Positions 34,917 to 43,183 of a DNA stretch of 64,000 bases are shown here, one piece after another (position 1 is the stretch's first letter; each line of letters begins with the position of its first letter). The stretch covers positions 1 through 64,000 of the forward strand of contig JAFXNQ010000039.1 in NCBI GenBank assembly GCA_017529425.1, given 5' to 3'. The DNA is from Bacteroidales bacterium (GTDB lineage: Bacteria > Bacteroidota > Bacteroidia > Bacteroidales > UBA932). Made by a program: the position numbers and the translations under genes. The notes below the pieces were generated by a model that saw only the letters and a program-made list of their open reading frames with translations, had not been told where the DNA came from and made no database searches.

Positions 34917-37715
34917 ATGAATTTTGCAGAGAGACATATCGGCCCCAGGTGCGGACAGGTAGAGCAGATGCTTCGCAGCGTTGGCGCATCATCCCTGGAA
35001 GAACTCACAAAGCAGGCCATCCCGCACGACATCCTGCTGGAGAAGCCGCTGGAGCTTGATGCTCCCGTGGGAGAGTGGGAATACCTGACACGGCTCAAAC
35101 AGATTGCCGGCAAGAACAAAAGTTTCTGTTCGCTGATAGGAATGGGCTGGTACCGCACCGCGACACCCGCCGTTATTGCCCGCAACATTTTTGAGAATCC
35201 ATCCTGGTACACCTCTTACACCCCTTATCAGGCGGAGATATCGCAGGGGCGGCTTGAGGCCCTGATGATATTCCAGACCATGATTGCCTCCATGACCGGT
35301 CTGCCACTGGCCAACTGCTCCATGCTGGACGACGCCACCGCCGCTGCAGAAGCGATGCGCATGATGTACAACCTGCGCAGCCGGGAGGCTATCGCCGCCG
35401 GACGCAACCTGCTCTTTGTGGATGAGAATATATTCCCTAACGTCCTCTCGGTAATCAAGACCCGCGCCGAGGCACTCGGAATCTCTGTGGAGACTGGCGA
35501 TTTCAACACTTATACCCTTAAGGAGCGCTGTTTCGGGGCCATCCTGCAGTATCCTGCCGCCAACGGCCAGCTGCGCGACTACGCCCCCTTCTGCGAAAAG
35601 GCCCACGGACGGGGAATGCTGGTTACTGCGTACTGCGACCTGCTCTCCCTGGCAATGTTCCGTGAACCTGCCGCATGGGGTGCCGACATTGCCGTGGGCA
35701 GCGCCCAGCGTATGGGTTTGCCGATGGGTTTCGGGGGCCCTGCCGCCGGATTCATGGCGACACGCGACGAATTCAAGCGCTCCCTTCCCGGCCGCATCAT
35801 CGGCGCCTCCAAAGACCGTCTGGGCAACACCGCCTACCGGCTGGCCCTGCAGACACGCGAGCAACATATCAAGCGCGAACGGGCAACATCCAATATCTGC
35901 ACCGCATCCGCGCTGATGGCCATAATGACCGGCATGTTTGCCGTATGGCACGGCCCCGACGGCATCCGGCAGATTGCTGCAAGGACCCATGGCTATGCCC
36001 GCCTGTTTGCCCGTGCATTGGAGAAAAACGGCTACCGGCTCGCTTGCCAGGACTTTTTTGACACCCTGGAGGTGCACGCCCCTAACGTGGATGCCATCCG
36101 CGCCCGTGCCCTTGAGAAGGGCTTCAACTTTTACTACCCCGACGACGAAACTGTACGCATCAGTTTTGACGAGCTCTCCTGCGACGCCGAGATAGCACAG
36201 ATGTGCGAGATATTCCAGATAAAGACTGTCCCCGTACCGGAAAGGGAGGAGGCGCTGCTGCGTGAGAGCCCTTACCTGACAGAGGCCGTGTTCAACACCT
36301 TCCACAGCGAGACAGAGATGATGCGCTACATCAAGTCTCTGGAGAGGCGCGACATATCCCTTACACACTCCATGATTCCGCTGGGCAGCTGCACCATGAA
36401 ACTCAATGCGGCTGTGGAGATGATGCCCCTCTCGTGGCGCGAATTTGCAGACGTTCACCCATATGCCCCAAAAGAGCAGGTAGAGGGGACAATGCAGATT
36501 ATCGGCGAACTGGAACGCGACCTTACGGTGATTACCGGCCTTGATTCCTGCAGCCTGCAGCCCAACAGCGGCGCGGCTGGAGAGTATGCCGGACTCATCA
36601 CTATCCGCAACTATTTCAAGGCCACGGGGCAGCAGCAGCGCAGCATTATGCTCATTCCCGCCAGCGCCCATGGCACCAACCCCGCCTCCGCCACTATGGC
36701 CGGCTTTGAGCTGGACATAGTAGACTTCGACGACAAGGGCGACACCAGCGTAGAGCAGCTAGAGGCCAAAGCGGCCGCGGCGGGTGACCGCCTCGCCGGC
36801 CTGATGATAACGTACCCCTCCACCAACGGTATTTTTGAGGAGAAGATCCGCAATATAGTAGAAATCATACACCGTTACGGCGGCATGGTCTATATGGATG
36901 GAGCCAATATGAACGCTCAGGTGGGGCTCACCTGCCCCGGCTTTATCGGCGCCGACATTTGCCATCTTAACCTTCACAAGACCTTCGCGATGCCTCACGG
37001 AGGCGGCGGTCCTGGCGTGGGCCCCATCTGCTGCACAAAGGCACTCGCACCGTATCTCCCGGGACATCCGGAGGTGCCTGCATGCGGCGGTCGCGGAATA
37101 AGCGCCGTGTCGGCCGCCCCCTACGGCAGTCCGCTCCTGCTGGTCATCACCCACGCGTACATCAAACTGCTGGGGGCAGAAGGGCTTCGCCTCGCCTCCC
37201 AGATGGCCATCCTCAACGCAAACTACCTCTCGGTAGCCCTGCAGCCGCAGTTCAGCACCTTATATCACGGTGCGCGCGGCCGCGTAGCCCACGAATGCAT
37301 AATTGACCTGCGCCACTTTAAGGCAGAGTACGGAGTGGATGCCACCGACGTTGCCAAGCGCCTGATGGACTTTGGATTCCACGCTCCCACCCTCAGTTTC
37401 CCGGTACACGAAACGCTGATGATAGAGCCCACCGAAAGTGAACCTCTCTCCGAACTGGACCGGTTTGTGGAGGCGATGAAGAGCATCTTTGCAGAGTGCG
37501 AGGCCATCAAGGCCGGCAAGTTGGACCCTGCCGACAATCCGGTGAAAATGGCGCCGCACACAGCCGTAGAGTGCTGCAGCGACTCCTGGAGCCACCCTTA
37601 TGGCAGGGAAGTTGCAGCCTTCCCCCTGGAGTGGATTAAAGAGAACAAATTCTGGCCCGCCTCTGCCCGTGTGGACAACGGCTACGGCGACCGCAACCTG
37701 ATAGCCACCCTATAG
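34917..37715 (+). CDS. gcvP: Glycine dehydrogenase (decarboxylating), P protein
   Basis: 932 residues, full-length homodimeric-type P protein. The PLP lysine is Lys688 in LNLHKTFAMPHGGGGPG. It begins with the usual RHIGP motif. It decarboxylates glycine and passes the aminomethyl group to the lipoyl H protein. The T and H protein genes are not adjacent. It lies 9 bp after rodA and 3 bp before lgt, so it appears to be part of the same transcript, although its metabolism is unrelated. Confidence 0.96.
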   Translation: MNFAERHIGPRCGQVEQMLRSVGASSLEELTKQAIPHDILLEKPLELDAPVGEWEYLTRLKQIAGKNKSFCSLIGMGWYRTATPAVIARNIFENPSWYTSYTPYQAEISQGRLEALMIFQTMIASMTGLPLANCSMLDDATAAAEAMRMMYNLRSREAIAAGRNLLFVDENIFPNVLSVIKTRAEALGISVETGDFNTYTLKERCFGAILQYPAANGQLRDYAPFCEKAHGRGMLVTAYCDLLSLAMFREPAAWGADIAVGSAQRMGLPMGFGGPAAGFMATRDEFKRSLPGRIIGASKDRLGNTAYRLALQTREQHIKRERATSNICTASALMAIMTGMFAVWHGPDGIRQIAARTHGYARLFARALEKNGYRLACQDFFDTLEVHAPNVDAIRARALEKGFNFYYPDDETVRISFDELSCDAEIAQMCEIFQIKTVPVPEREEALLRESPYLTEAVFNTFHSETEMMRYIKSLERRDISLTHSMIPLGSCTMKLNAAVEMMPLSWREFADVHPYAPKEQVEGTMQIIGELERDLTVITGLDSCSLQPNSGAAGEYAGLITIRNYFKATGQQQRSIMLIPASAHGTNPASATMAGFELDIVDFDDKGDTSVEQLEAKAAAAGDRLAGLMITYPSTNGIFEEKIRNIVEIIHRYGGMVYMDGANMNAQVGLTCPGFIGADICHLNLHKTFAMPHGGGGPGVGPICCTKALAPYLPGHPEVPACGGRGISAVSAAPYGSPLLLVITHAYIKLLGAEGLRLASQMAILNANYLSVALQPQFSTLYHGARGRVAHECIIDLRHFKAEYGVDATDVAKRLMDFGFHAPTLSFPVHETLMIEPTESEPLSELDRFVEAMKSIFAECEAIKAGKLDPADNPVKMAPHTAVECCSDSWSHPYGREVAAFPLEWIKENKFWPASARVDNGYGDRNLIATL

Positions 37716-37718
37716 CTT

Positions 37719-38651
37719 ATGTTCAACCTGTTATACGTAACATGGGACGTCAACCCCGTCCTGTTGCAGATAGGCCCCCTGGCCATACGATACTATTCTT
37801 TGCTGTTCATAGCCGGCTTCCCGTTCGGCTACTGGCTGTTTACCAAGTTCTACAACCGCGAAGGGAAGAACATCGAACTGCTTGAGCCGCTGCTGTACTC
37901 CTTGCTGATAGGCACCATAGTTGGCGCCCGCCTGGGGCACTGCCTGTTCTACGAGCCGGAATACTACTTCCAGCACCCCGCCGAGATAATCAAGGTGTGG
38001 CACGGAGGCCTTGCCAGCCATGGCGGCGCCATCGGTGTACTGCTGGCTATCTTCTGGTATGTGGGCCGCTACGGCAAGAAGAATAACTTCGATACCATGT
38101 GGCTGCTGGACCGCCTGGCCATAGCCATCTGTTTCGCAGGGTGTAGCATACGCCTGGGCAACCTGTTCAACTCTGAGATATTCGGTGGTGCCACCACCCT
38201 CCCCTGGGGCTTCAAATTTGTCCGCTCCGCACAGTGGGTTGCAGAATATGGCCCCACCGTTTTCCCTCCGGACGGCGCCGCATGCCATCCTACCCAGATA
38301 TACGAGGCTCTCAGCTATCTGCTGCTGGGTCTCTGTCTCCTTTGGGCATACTGGAAAAAGGGGGAGAAAGTCTATAAAGGCTCTTTGTTCGGCATATTCC
38401 TGATAGTCTTGTTCGGAATGCGTTTCCTGATAGAGTTCATCAAAAACGACCAAGTTGATTTTGAGAGCGGGATGATCTTCAATATGGGCCAGTTGCTCAG
38501 CATACCGTTTGTTCTGGCGGGGCTCCTGATACTTGTTTTGAGCCTTATCAAGAAACGCCCGATGTTGATGATTACTCCCAAAGAGGAACCCAAGGAGAAA
38601 GGCCCCCGCATGTCACACGCAAAACGTATGGCTGCTGGAATGAAACAGTAG
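37719..38651 (+). CDS. lgt: Prolipoprotein diacylglyceryl transferase Lgt
   Basis: 310 residues with about seven membrane helices. Family motifs are HGGLASHGGAIG, GARLGHCLFYEP, RLGNLFNSEIFG, HPTQIYEAL and FLIEFIKNDQ. A basic, Pro/Lys-rich C-terminal tail follows. It adds diacylglycerol to the lipobox cysteine, so it acts on the many lipoproteins encoded in this window. It lies 3 bp after gcvP. Confidence 0.95.
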   Translation: MFNLLYVTWDVNPVLLQIGPLAIRYYSLLFIAGFPFGYWLFTKFYNREGKNIELLEPLLYSLLIGTIVGARLGHCLFYEPEYYFQHPAEIIKVWHGGLASHGGAIGVLLAIFWYVGRYGKKNNFDTMWLLDRLAIAICFAGCSIRLGNLFNSEIFGGATTLPWGFKFVRSAQWVAEYGPTVFPPDGAACHPTQIYEALSYLLLGLCLLWAYWKKGEKVYKGSLFGIFLIVLFGMRFLIEFIKNDQVDFESGMIFNMGQLLSIPFVLAGLLILVLSLIKKRPMLMITPKEEPKEKGPRMSHAKRMAAGMKQ

Positions 38652-38657
38652 AAGCCT

Positions 38658-39566
38658 ATGCAAATCGAGAGCCCTACACCCGCCTGGAAGGATTATGAAT
38701 TGATAGACTGCGGCGACTTTTGCAAGCTGGAGCGGTTTGGCAAGTACATCACTATCCGCCCCGAGCCCAAGGCGCTCTGGAAAAAGAGCATGTCCGACGA
38801 CGAGTGGAATCGTCTGGCCCATACCCGGTTTATCCCTGGCGGCGGCTTCTCTACCTCCGGGCAGCAGGACAGCGGTTCCTGGAAGACCCTCAAGCGTATG
38901 GAAGAGCAGTGGCCGGTAACATATCAGCCGCTGGGGCTCACGCTCCGGATGGGAATGACCTCCTTCAAACACGTGGGGGTGTTCCCCGAACAGGCTCCCA
39001 ACTGGGAGTTTATTTACGAGAATACATCGCGCCTGGTTGCCAATTCAGGCGGCAAACCGGTCAAAGTTCTCAACCTTTTCGCCTACACAGGCGGCGCCTC
39101 GCTGGCAGCCCGCAAGGCGGGGGCGGATGTCACCCACCTCGACTCTGTGAAGCAGGTCGTTACCTGGGCCCGCCAGAACATGGAGCTCAGCCGTATGGAT
39201 TCTATCCGCTGGGTAGTGGAAGACGCCCTCAAGTTTGTCCGTCGTGAGGCCCGTCGCGGCAACAAATATCAGGGGATTATGCTGGACCCTCCCGCCTACG
39301 GCCACGGCCCTGACGGAGAAAAGTGGAAACTGGACGACTGCCTCTACGAGATGCTTTGTCTGGTGGGAGAGATTCTTGCCCACAGAGAGAGTTTCCTGAT
39401 ACTTAACTTGTACGCCAACGGCTACTCCTCGCTGCTGTCAGAAACCGCCGTGCGCAGCGCCCTCAATCCGGGCAGAGATGCAGATATTTCCAGCGGTGAA
39501 CTTGTTTTAACAGACCGTTTTGGCAAGATATTGCCACTTAGCGTGTTCACCCGCGTGAGATTGTAG
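38658..39566 (+). CDS. Class I SAM-dependent RNA methyltransferase, RlmI-like
   Basis: 302 residues. The SAM loop is VLNLFAYTGGASLAARKAGA and the catalytic region is MLDPPAYGHGPDGEKW. The arrangement is that of the RlmI/RlmK-type rRNA m5C/m7G methyltransferase family (PF10672), without an obvious N-terminal PUA domain. The exact target is not decided by the sequence. It lies 6 bp after lgt and is the last gene of the long plus-strand run. Confidence 0.82.
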   Translation: MQIESPTPAWKDYELIDCGDFCKLERFGKYITIRPEPKALWKKSMSDDEWNRLAHTRFIPGGGFSTSGQQDSGSWKTLKRMEEQWPVTYQPLGLTLRMGMTSFKHVGVFPEQAPNWEFIYENTSRLVANSGGKPVKVLNLFAYTGGASLAARKAGADVTHLDSVKQVVTWARQNMELSRMDSIRWVVEDALKFVRREARRGNKYQGIMLDPPAYGHGPDGEKWKLDDCLYEMLCLVGEILAHRESFLILNLYANGYSSLLSETAVRSALNPGRDADISSGELVLTDRFGKILPLSVFTRVRL

Positions 39567-39585
39567 GATAAACAGAAATATTTAT

Positions 39586-39593
39586 TACTTTTG
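39586..39593 (+). promoter_or_regulatory. -7 box TACTTTTG for pgk
   Basis: TACTTTTG lies 42 bp before the pgk ATG, matching TAnnTTTG. It separates pgk from the upstream operon. Confidence 0.55.
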
Positions 39594-39635
39594 CGGTCCA
39601 CGCCTTTTGGTCAGAAATTTTTAACCAAACATATC

Positions 39636-40886
39636 ATGCAAAACATTTCAAACTACGATTTCTCCGGCAAAAGAGCCATCGTGAGAGTCGACTTCAATGT
39701 TCCTTTGAACGAAAAATTCGAAATCACCGACGACACCCGCATCCGTGCGGCTATCCCTACCCTCAAGAAGGTTCTTGAGAAGGGCGGTTCCCTGATTATC
39801 ATGTCCCACCTGGGCCGTCCCAAGGGTGTTGAAGCAAAGTTCTCCCTCAAGCACATTATCTCTGCCGTAGAGGCTAAGCTCGGCGCCAAAATCCAGTTTG
39901 CAGATGATTGTATGAAGGCCGATGCACAGGCCGCAGCCCTCAAGCCGGGCGACGTGCTGCTGCTCGAAAACCTCCGCTTCTATGCAGAGGAAGAGGGTAA
40001 GCCCAGAGGTCTCGCTGCAGACGCTTCTGATGAAGAGAAGAAGGCTGCAAAGGCTGCCGTCAAGGCCAGCCAGAAAGAGTTTGTGAAGAAGCTCGCTTCT
40101 TACGCAGACTGCTACATCAACGATGCATTCGGCACCGCACACCGCGCACACGCTTCCACAGCCCTCATCGCAGAGTACTTCCCCAACGACAAGATGTTCG
40201 GTTATGTGATGGAAGGTGAAATCAAGGCCATCAACACCGTTCTGGAGTCTCCCCAGCGCCCGCTCACAGCAATCATCGGCGGCAGCAAGGTATCCTCCAA
40301 GATCGGCATCATTTCCCACCTGCTTGACCTGGTGGACAACCTGGTTATCGGCGGCGGTATGGTTTACACCTTTAAGAAAGCCCTTGGCGGCAAGGTCGGC
40401 AAGTCCCTTTGCGAAGATGACCAGCAGGATGTAGCACTCAACGTGCTCTCCGAGGCAAAGAAGAAAGGTGTTAAGGTTTACCTCTCCGACACAGTTGTGG
40501 CAGCTGACGATTTCAGCAACGACGCCAACACAATAATCTGCCCCTCCGACAATATTCCCGATGATTACGAGGGTGTAGATGCAGCTCCCGAGGCTGTAGA
40601 AAAGTTCCGCGAAGTTATCCTCGCCTCCAAGACCATCCTCTGGAACGGTCCCGTGGGCGTATTTGAGATGCCCAACTTTGCAAAGGGTACCAACGCAATC
40701 GCCCAGGCCCTGAAAGAGGCTACCGACAATGGTGCCTTCACACTGGTAGGCGGCGGTGACAGCGTTGCGGCAGTCACCCAGATGGGTTACGCCGACAAGG
40801 TCAGCTACGTCTCCACCGGCGGCGGCGCAATGCTCGAGTACCTCGAGGGCAAAGTCCTCCCCGGCATCGCAGCCATCCAGGGCTAA
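39636..40886 (+). CDS. pgk: Phosphoglycerate kinase
   Basis: 416 residues from the ATG at 39636. The upstream in-frame start at 39591 falls in the promoter. Motifs: [37 protein letters not shown] and the C-terminal GGGDSVAAV. It transfers phosphate between 1,3-bisphosphoglycerate and ADP in glycolysis. It has its own promoter and a strong terminator. Confidence 0.97.
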   Translation: MQNISNYDFSGKRAIVRVDFNVPLNEKFEITDDTRIRAAIPTLKKVLEKGGSLIIMSHLGRPKGVEAKFSLKHIISAVEAKLGAKIQFADDCMKADAQAAALKPGDVLLLENLRFYAEEEGKPRGLAADASDEEKKAAKAAVKASQKEFVKKLASYADCYINDAFGTAHRAHASTALIAEYFPNDKMFGYVMEGEIKAINTVLESPQRPLTAIIGGSKVSSKIGIISHLLDLVDNLVIGGGMVYTFKKALGGKVGKSLCEDDQQDVALNVLSEAKKKGVKVYLSDTVVAADDFSNDANTIICPSDNIPDDYEGVDAAPEAVEKFREVILASKTILWNGPVGVFEMPNFAKGTNAIAQALKEATDNGAFTLVGGGDSVAAVTQMGYADKVSYVSTGGGAMLEYLEGKVLPGIAAIQG

Positions 40887-40926
40887 AAACCTGCCCCCCA
40901 CATACAGGCACAGCCTGCTGATAACA

Positions 40927-40963
40927 ACCACCGGCCACGACTTTTGGCCGGTGGTGTTTTTTT
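40927..40963 (+). terminator. Rho-independent terminator after pgk
   Basis: Perfect 11-bp stem ACCACCGGCCA / TGGCCGGTGGT (40927-40955, 7-base loop) followed by GTTTTTTTT-type run to 40963. The converging DUF1016 gene ends at 40984. Confidence 0.92.
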
Positions 40964-40983
40964 CGCCAGTCCCGTTGAGGCGG

Positions 40984-42162
40984 TTATTCTCGGTGCATAT
41001 CTTCTTCTATCTGTCTAATACGCTCACGAAGTTCCTCTACAGTTGGCAACTGCTCTTGTATTTCTTTGATGTGGACATTCTCAAACGATGAGACGCCGAT
41101 TGGAGTTTGAATGCCTTTGATGGCATATTGCACCTCTGTTGATTCTTTGTCACTGCAAATCAAAAGGCCTATAGTCGGATTCTGCGCCGGCGTCTTAATC
41201 AGATCATCCACCAGATTTACATAATAGTTAAGTTTTCCGGTGAATTCTGGCTGGAAAGGAACGGCCTTGAGTTCCACCACTATGTAACAATTCAAATTGA
41301 TGTGAAAGAAGAGCATATCTAACTTACGGGTTTTGTCTCCAACAACTATTTGCTTTTGCCTGCCCATATAGGCAAAGCCACTGCCCAGTTCAAGCAAAAA
41401 CCGGGTCAGGTGCTTTTCCAGCTCTGTCTCAAGCGATTCTTCTTTATACCCTTCTTTCAGTGTAAGGAAACCAAAGTCATACGTCTCTTTGGTAATGGCT
41501 TGAGCAAGTTCTCGCTGCGGATATGGCAGTTGATCTGCAAAGTTGGTTATGGCACCTCCTGAGGTATGATATAAATCCGATTTAATGCAGTTGATGAGCG
41601 TACTCCGGCTCCAGCCGTCGGATATAGTTCGTTTGATATAGAATATGGCCTCTTCTATGCTTTGGCATCGTGTAATAATAATGATATGATGTCCCCAAGG
41701 CACAAGCGACAGCACCTCCGGCAATTCTCCACCAAGTTGGTGGTGTTTTATATTGTGCTGTTTCTCAGGCTGTTGTAATTCTCGCACAAGTTGTGCGAGT
41801 TTTCCCCCTTGCAATTCTCCAACAACTTGTTGGAGTTTTTCTTTCTCAGGCGAAAAGAACCTATACCACTGCTTCATCCTCCAAATATTTGCAGCGCCGA
41901 ACCCTTTAGACTCCGGGAACGCCGCCTGCAAATCTAGACTGACCTGTTCCACAATACCGGATCCCCATTTTTCTTCTGCCTTCCTCAAGACCAAATCCCT
42001 CCCTAACATCCAGTTGAACCTCAATTGCTCTGAATTAATCCGTATTGCCGCTTTGATCTGCGAACTGCGATAACGAGCTTTAATCTCATTTATCCATTTG
42101 ACATACTCCTTGTCCACATCAACGTCGTGTATTCTCACGACTTTCTTCTCATATTCTTTCAT
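40984..42162 (-). CDS. DUF1016 / PD-(D/E)XK nuclease-domain protein (YhcG-like)
   Basis: 392 residues. The N-terminal DUF1016 helical domain spans ~20-180 (INSEQLRFNWMLGRDLVLR, WSRSTLINCIKS). The C-terminal PD-(D/E)XK nuclease fold contains KLDMLFFH, then YIVVELKAVPFQPEFTGKL, giving the D-x(n)-E-x-K core. Members are found in defence and mobile gene sets and are probably DNA endonucleases; the cellular role is not settled. Residues ~108-147 form a linker whose DNA contains three in-frame palindromes (41727-41835). The stop codon lies in a partial copy of the second palindrome family. It stands alone, convergent with pgk. Confidence 0.85.
   Translation of the reverse strand: MKEYEKKVVRIHDVDVDKEYVKWINEIKARYRSSQIKAAIRINSEQLRFNWMLGRDLVLRKAEEKWGSGIVEQVSLDLQAAFPESKGFGAANIWRMKQWYRFFSPEKEKLQQVVGELQGGKLAQLVRELQQPEKQHNIKHHQLGGELPEVLSLVPWGHHIIIITRCQSIEEAIFYIKRTISDGWSRSTLINCIKSDLYHTSGGAITNFADQLPYPQRELAQAITKETYDFGFLTLKEGYKEESLETELEKHLTRFLLELGSGFAYMGRQKQIVVGDKTRKLDMLFFHINLNCYIVVELKAVPFQPEFTGKLNYYVNLVDDLIKTPAQNPTIGLLICSDKESTEVQYAIKGIQTPIGVSSFENVHIKEIQEQLPTVEELRERIRQIEEDMHRE
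41727..41835. repeat. Three in-frame palindromes inside the DUF1016 gene
   Basis: 19-bp palindromes at 41727-41745 (CTCCACCAAGTTGGTGGTG, one mismatch), 41781-41799 (CTCGCACAAGTTGTGCGAG, perfect) and 41817-41835 (CTCCAACAACTTGTTGGAG, perfect). Each is preceded by AATT. Spacings are 54 and 36 bp, all multiples of three, so the frame is kept. They encode LQQVVGELQ, LAQLVRELQ and HHQLGGELP in the linker between the two domains. Confidence 0.85.
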
Positions 42163-42316
42163 GACTTTTTTGCCACCAAGATACCCAGATGCTCGTCACA
42201 AAACGAGCCATTTTCTCAAATCTTTACGGATTGAGAGCTCGAAAAAAGAAAAAGTTTTTTCAAAAACCGGGAGCGATTTTAGAAACGTCAATGAACCCAC
42301 CCACTCAGTGCAGAAG

Positions 42317-42370
42317 CCTCCGCAGCCGCGGGGACGGGTGTGACCGCCGCGAATCTCCTGGCGCTTTGGC
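42317..42370. repeat. 54-bp dispersed repeat, inverted relative to 47107-47160
   Basis: Its reverse complement matches 47107-47160 at about 48 of 54 positions (GCCAAAGCGCCAGGAGATTC start). It lies in the 1 kb stretch 42163-43183, in which no convincing gene was found. Long frames there (for example 42512-43051 minus) have no family features. Confidence 0.65.
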
Positions 42371-42395
42371 AGGACAGAACAACCATCTCAATGAC

Positions 42396-42441
42396 TGGCC
42401 ACATGATGACTCTGGGTGCTGTCTCGTTCATCATGTGTCCA
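42396..42441. repeat. Hairpin-forming inverted repeat
   Basis: TGGCCACATGATGA (42396-42409) pairs with TCATCATGTGTCCA (42428-42441) with one mismatch. There is an 18-base loop. Confidence 0.6.
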
Positions 42442-42487
42442 CAAATCCTAGCAGAAGCAGGAAATATCGACCTATAGATGATTCAGA

Positions 42488-42513
42488 AGGCCACACTATT
42501 CATCTTGTGGCCT
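42488..42513. repeat. Hairpin-forming inverted repeat
   Basis: AGGCCACA (42488-42495) pairs perfectly with TGTGGCCT (42506-42513). It is adjacent to the second-family palindrome 42536-42606. Confidence 0.55.
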
Positions 42514-42535
42514 AGAAACCGGAATAAGCGGCCGG

Positions 42536-42606
42536 GCGGTTATTCTCGGTGGGACGAGGAGGGCAGTCGGTATAGCCCCCCGCAGCTCCAACGGGATATA
42601 ACCGCC
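42536..42606. repeat. Second palindrome family (~70 bp), copy F
   Basis: Ends GCGGTTATTCTCGG and ATATAACCGCC are inverted to each other; the centre is TATAGCCCCCCGCAGCTCC. It matches 3651-3724. Confidence 0.7.
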
Positions 42607-43000
42607 ACCACCCCGGCATGTCAATTGCGAAATATCCAAATCCGAGAGCGAGCTTTTGATAACCACCTGAAATAGAGACATCTGCGTTTATGGAATCCGC
42701 TCTAACCAGTCCTGGAGCGGGGATAGAGCGGCTGCCGGAATGGTATAATTCTGTAACATAGGTGTTTACGAAATGTGTTTCCGCGTTCGTGATTTGAAAA
42801 ATCCCGATTGTGCTAACCTTGGCGACATCATTGTGTTCCGGGCAGAAGCCTTCGCTTGCAAAGGGTGCTTCGCTATTCCGTTCGGTGGCCTTTTCTTCGC
42901 TACAAAAATGCCTAAGCTCGAGGACTCGCTCCGGGGCTAATGCCCCTCCGCTCAGACATCTCTCGCTTTTAACGGCATTTTTGGGCGCTGCGAAATAGCA

Positions 43001-43028
43001 CGATGGAAGCCTTAATCGGCTTCCATCG
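43001..43028. repeat. Perfect 11-bp hairpin
   Basis: CGATGGAAGCC (43001-43011), six-base loop, GGCTTCCATCG. It stands in non-coding DNA with a short TTTG after it; its role is unclear. Confidence 0.5.
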
Positions 43029-43141
43029 TTTGCACCGGCCCCCTCACTCAAACCGCTCCGACCCTTTCAAGCTGCGGCATCTTCTGCCCGGATCCCGCCC
43101 ATGACAGGAAGTTTTGATGATGCCGGCATTCGCCAATAGCC

Positions 43142-43170
43142 GACTCGCTGGGCTTACGCCCTTGCGAGTC
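43142..43170. terminator. Hairpin downstream of the FISUMP gene
   Basis: GACTCGC-T-GGGC, loop TTAC, GCCC-TT-GCGAGTC, followed on the plus strand by TTTATT. It lies 14 bp beyond the stop of the minus-strand FISUMP gene. It may act as a transcript end, but there is no U-run in the minus direction. Confidence 0.35.
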
Positions 43171-43183
43171 TTTATTGCTGCGC

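Noticed and set aside
40984..42162. DUF1016 gene as part of a multi-gene defence island
   Set aside because: No restriction, methylase, toxin-antitoxin or other defence gene lies beside it; the neighbours are pgk and repeats.
42512..43051. 179-codon minus-strand frame in the repeat-rich stretch
   Set aside because: It runs through a palindromic repeat and hairpins and has no recognisable domain or believable start context.
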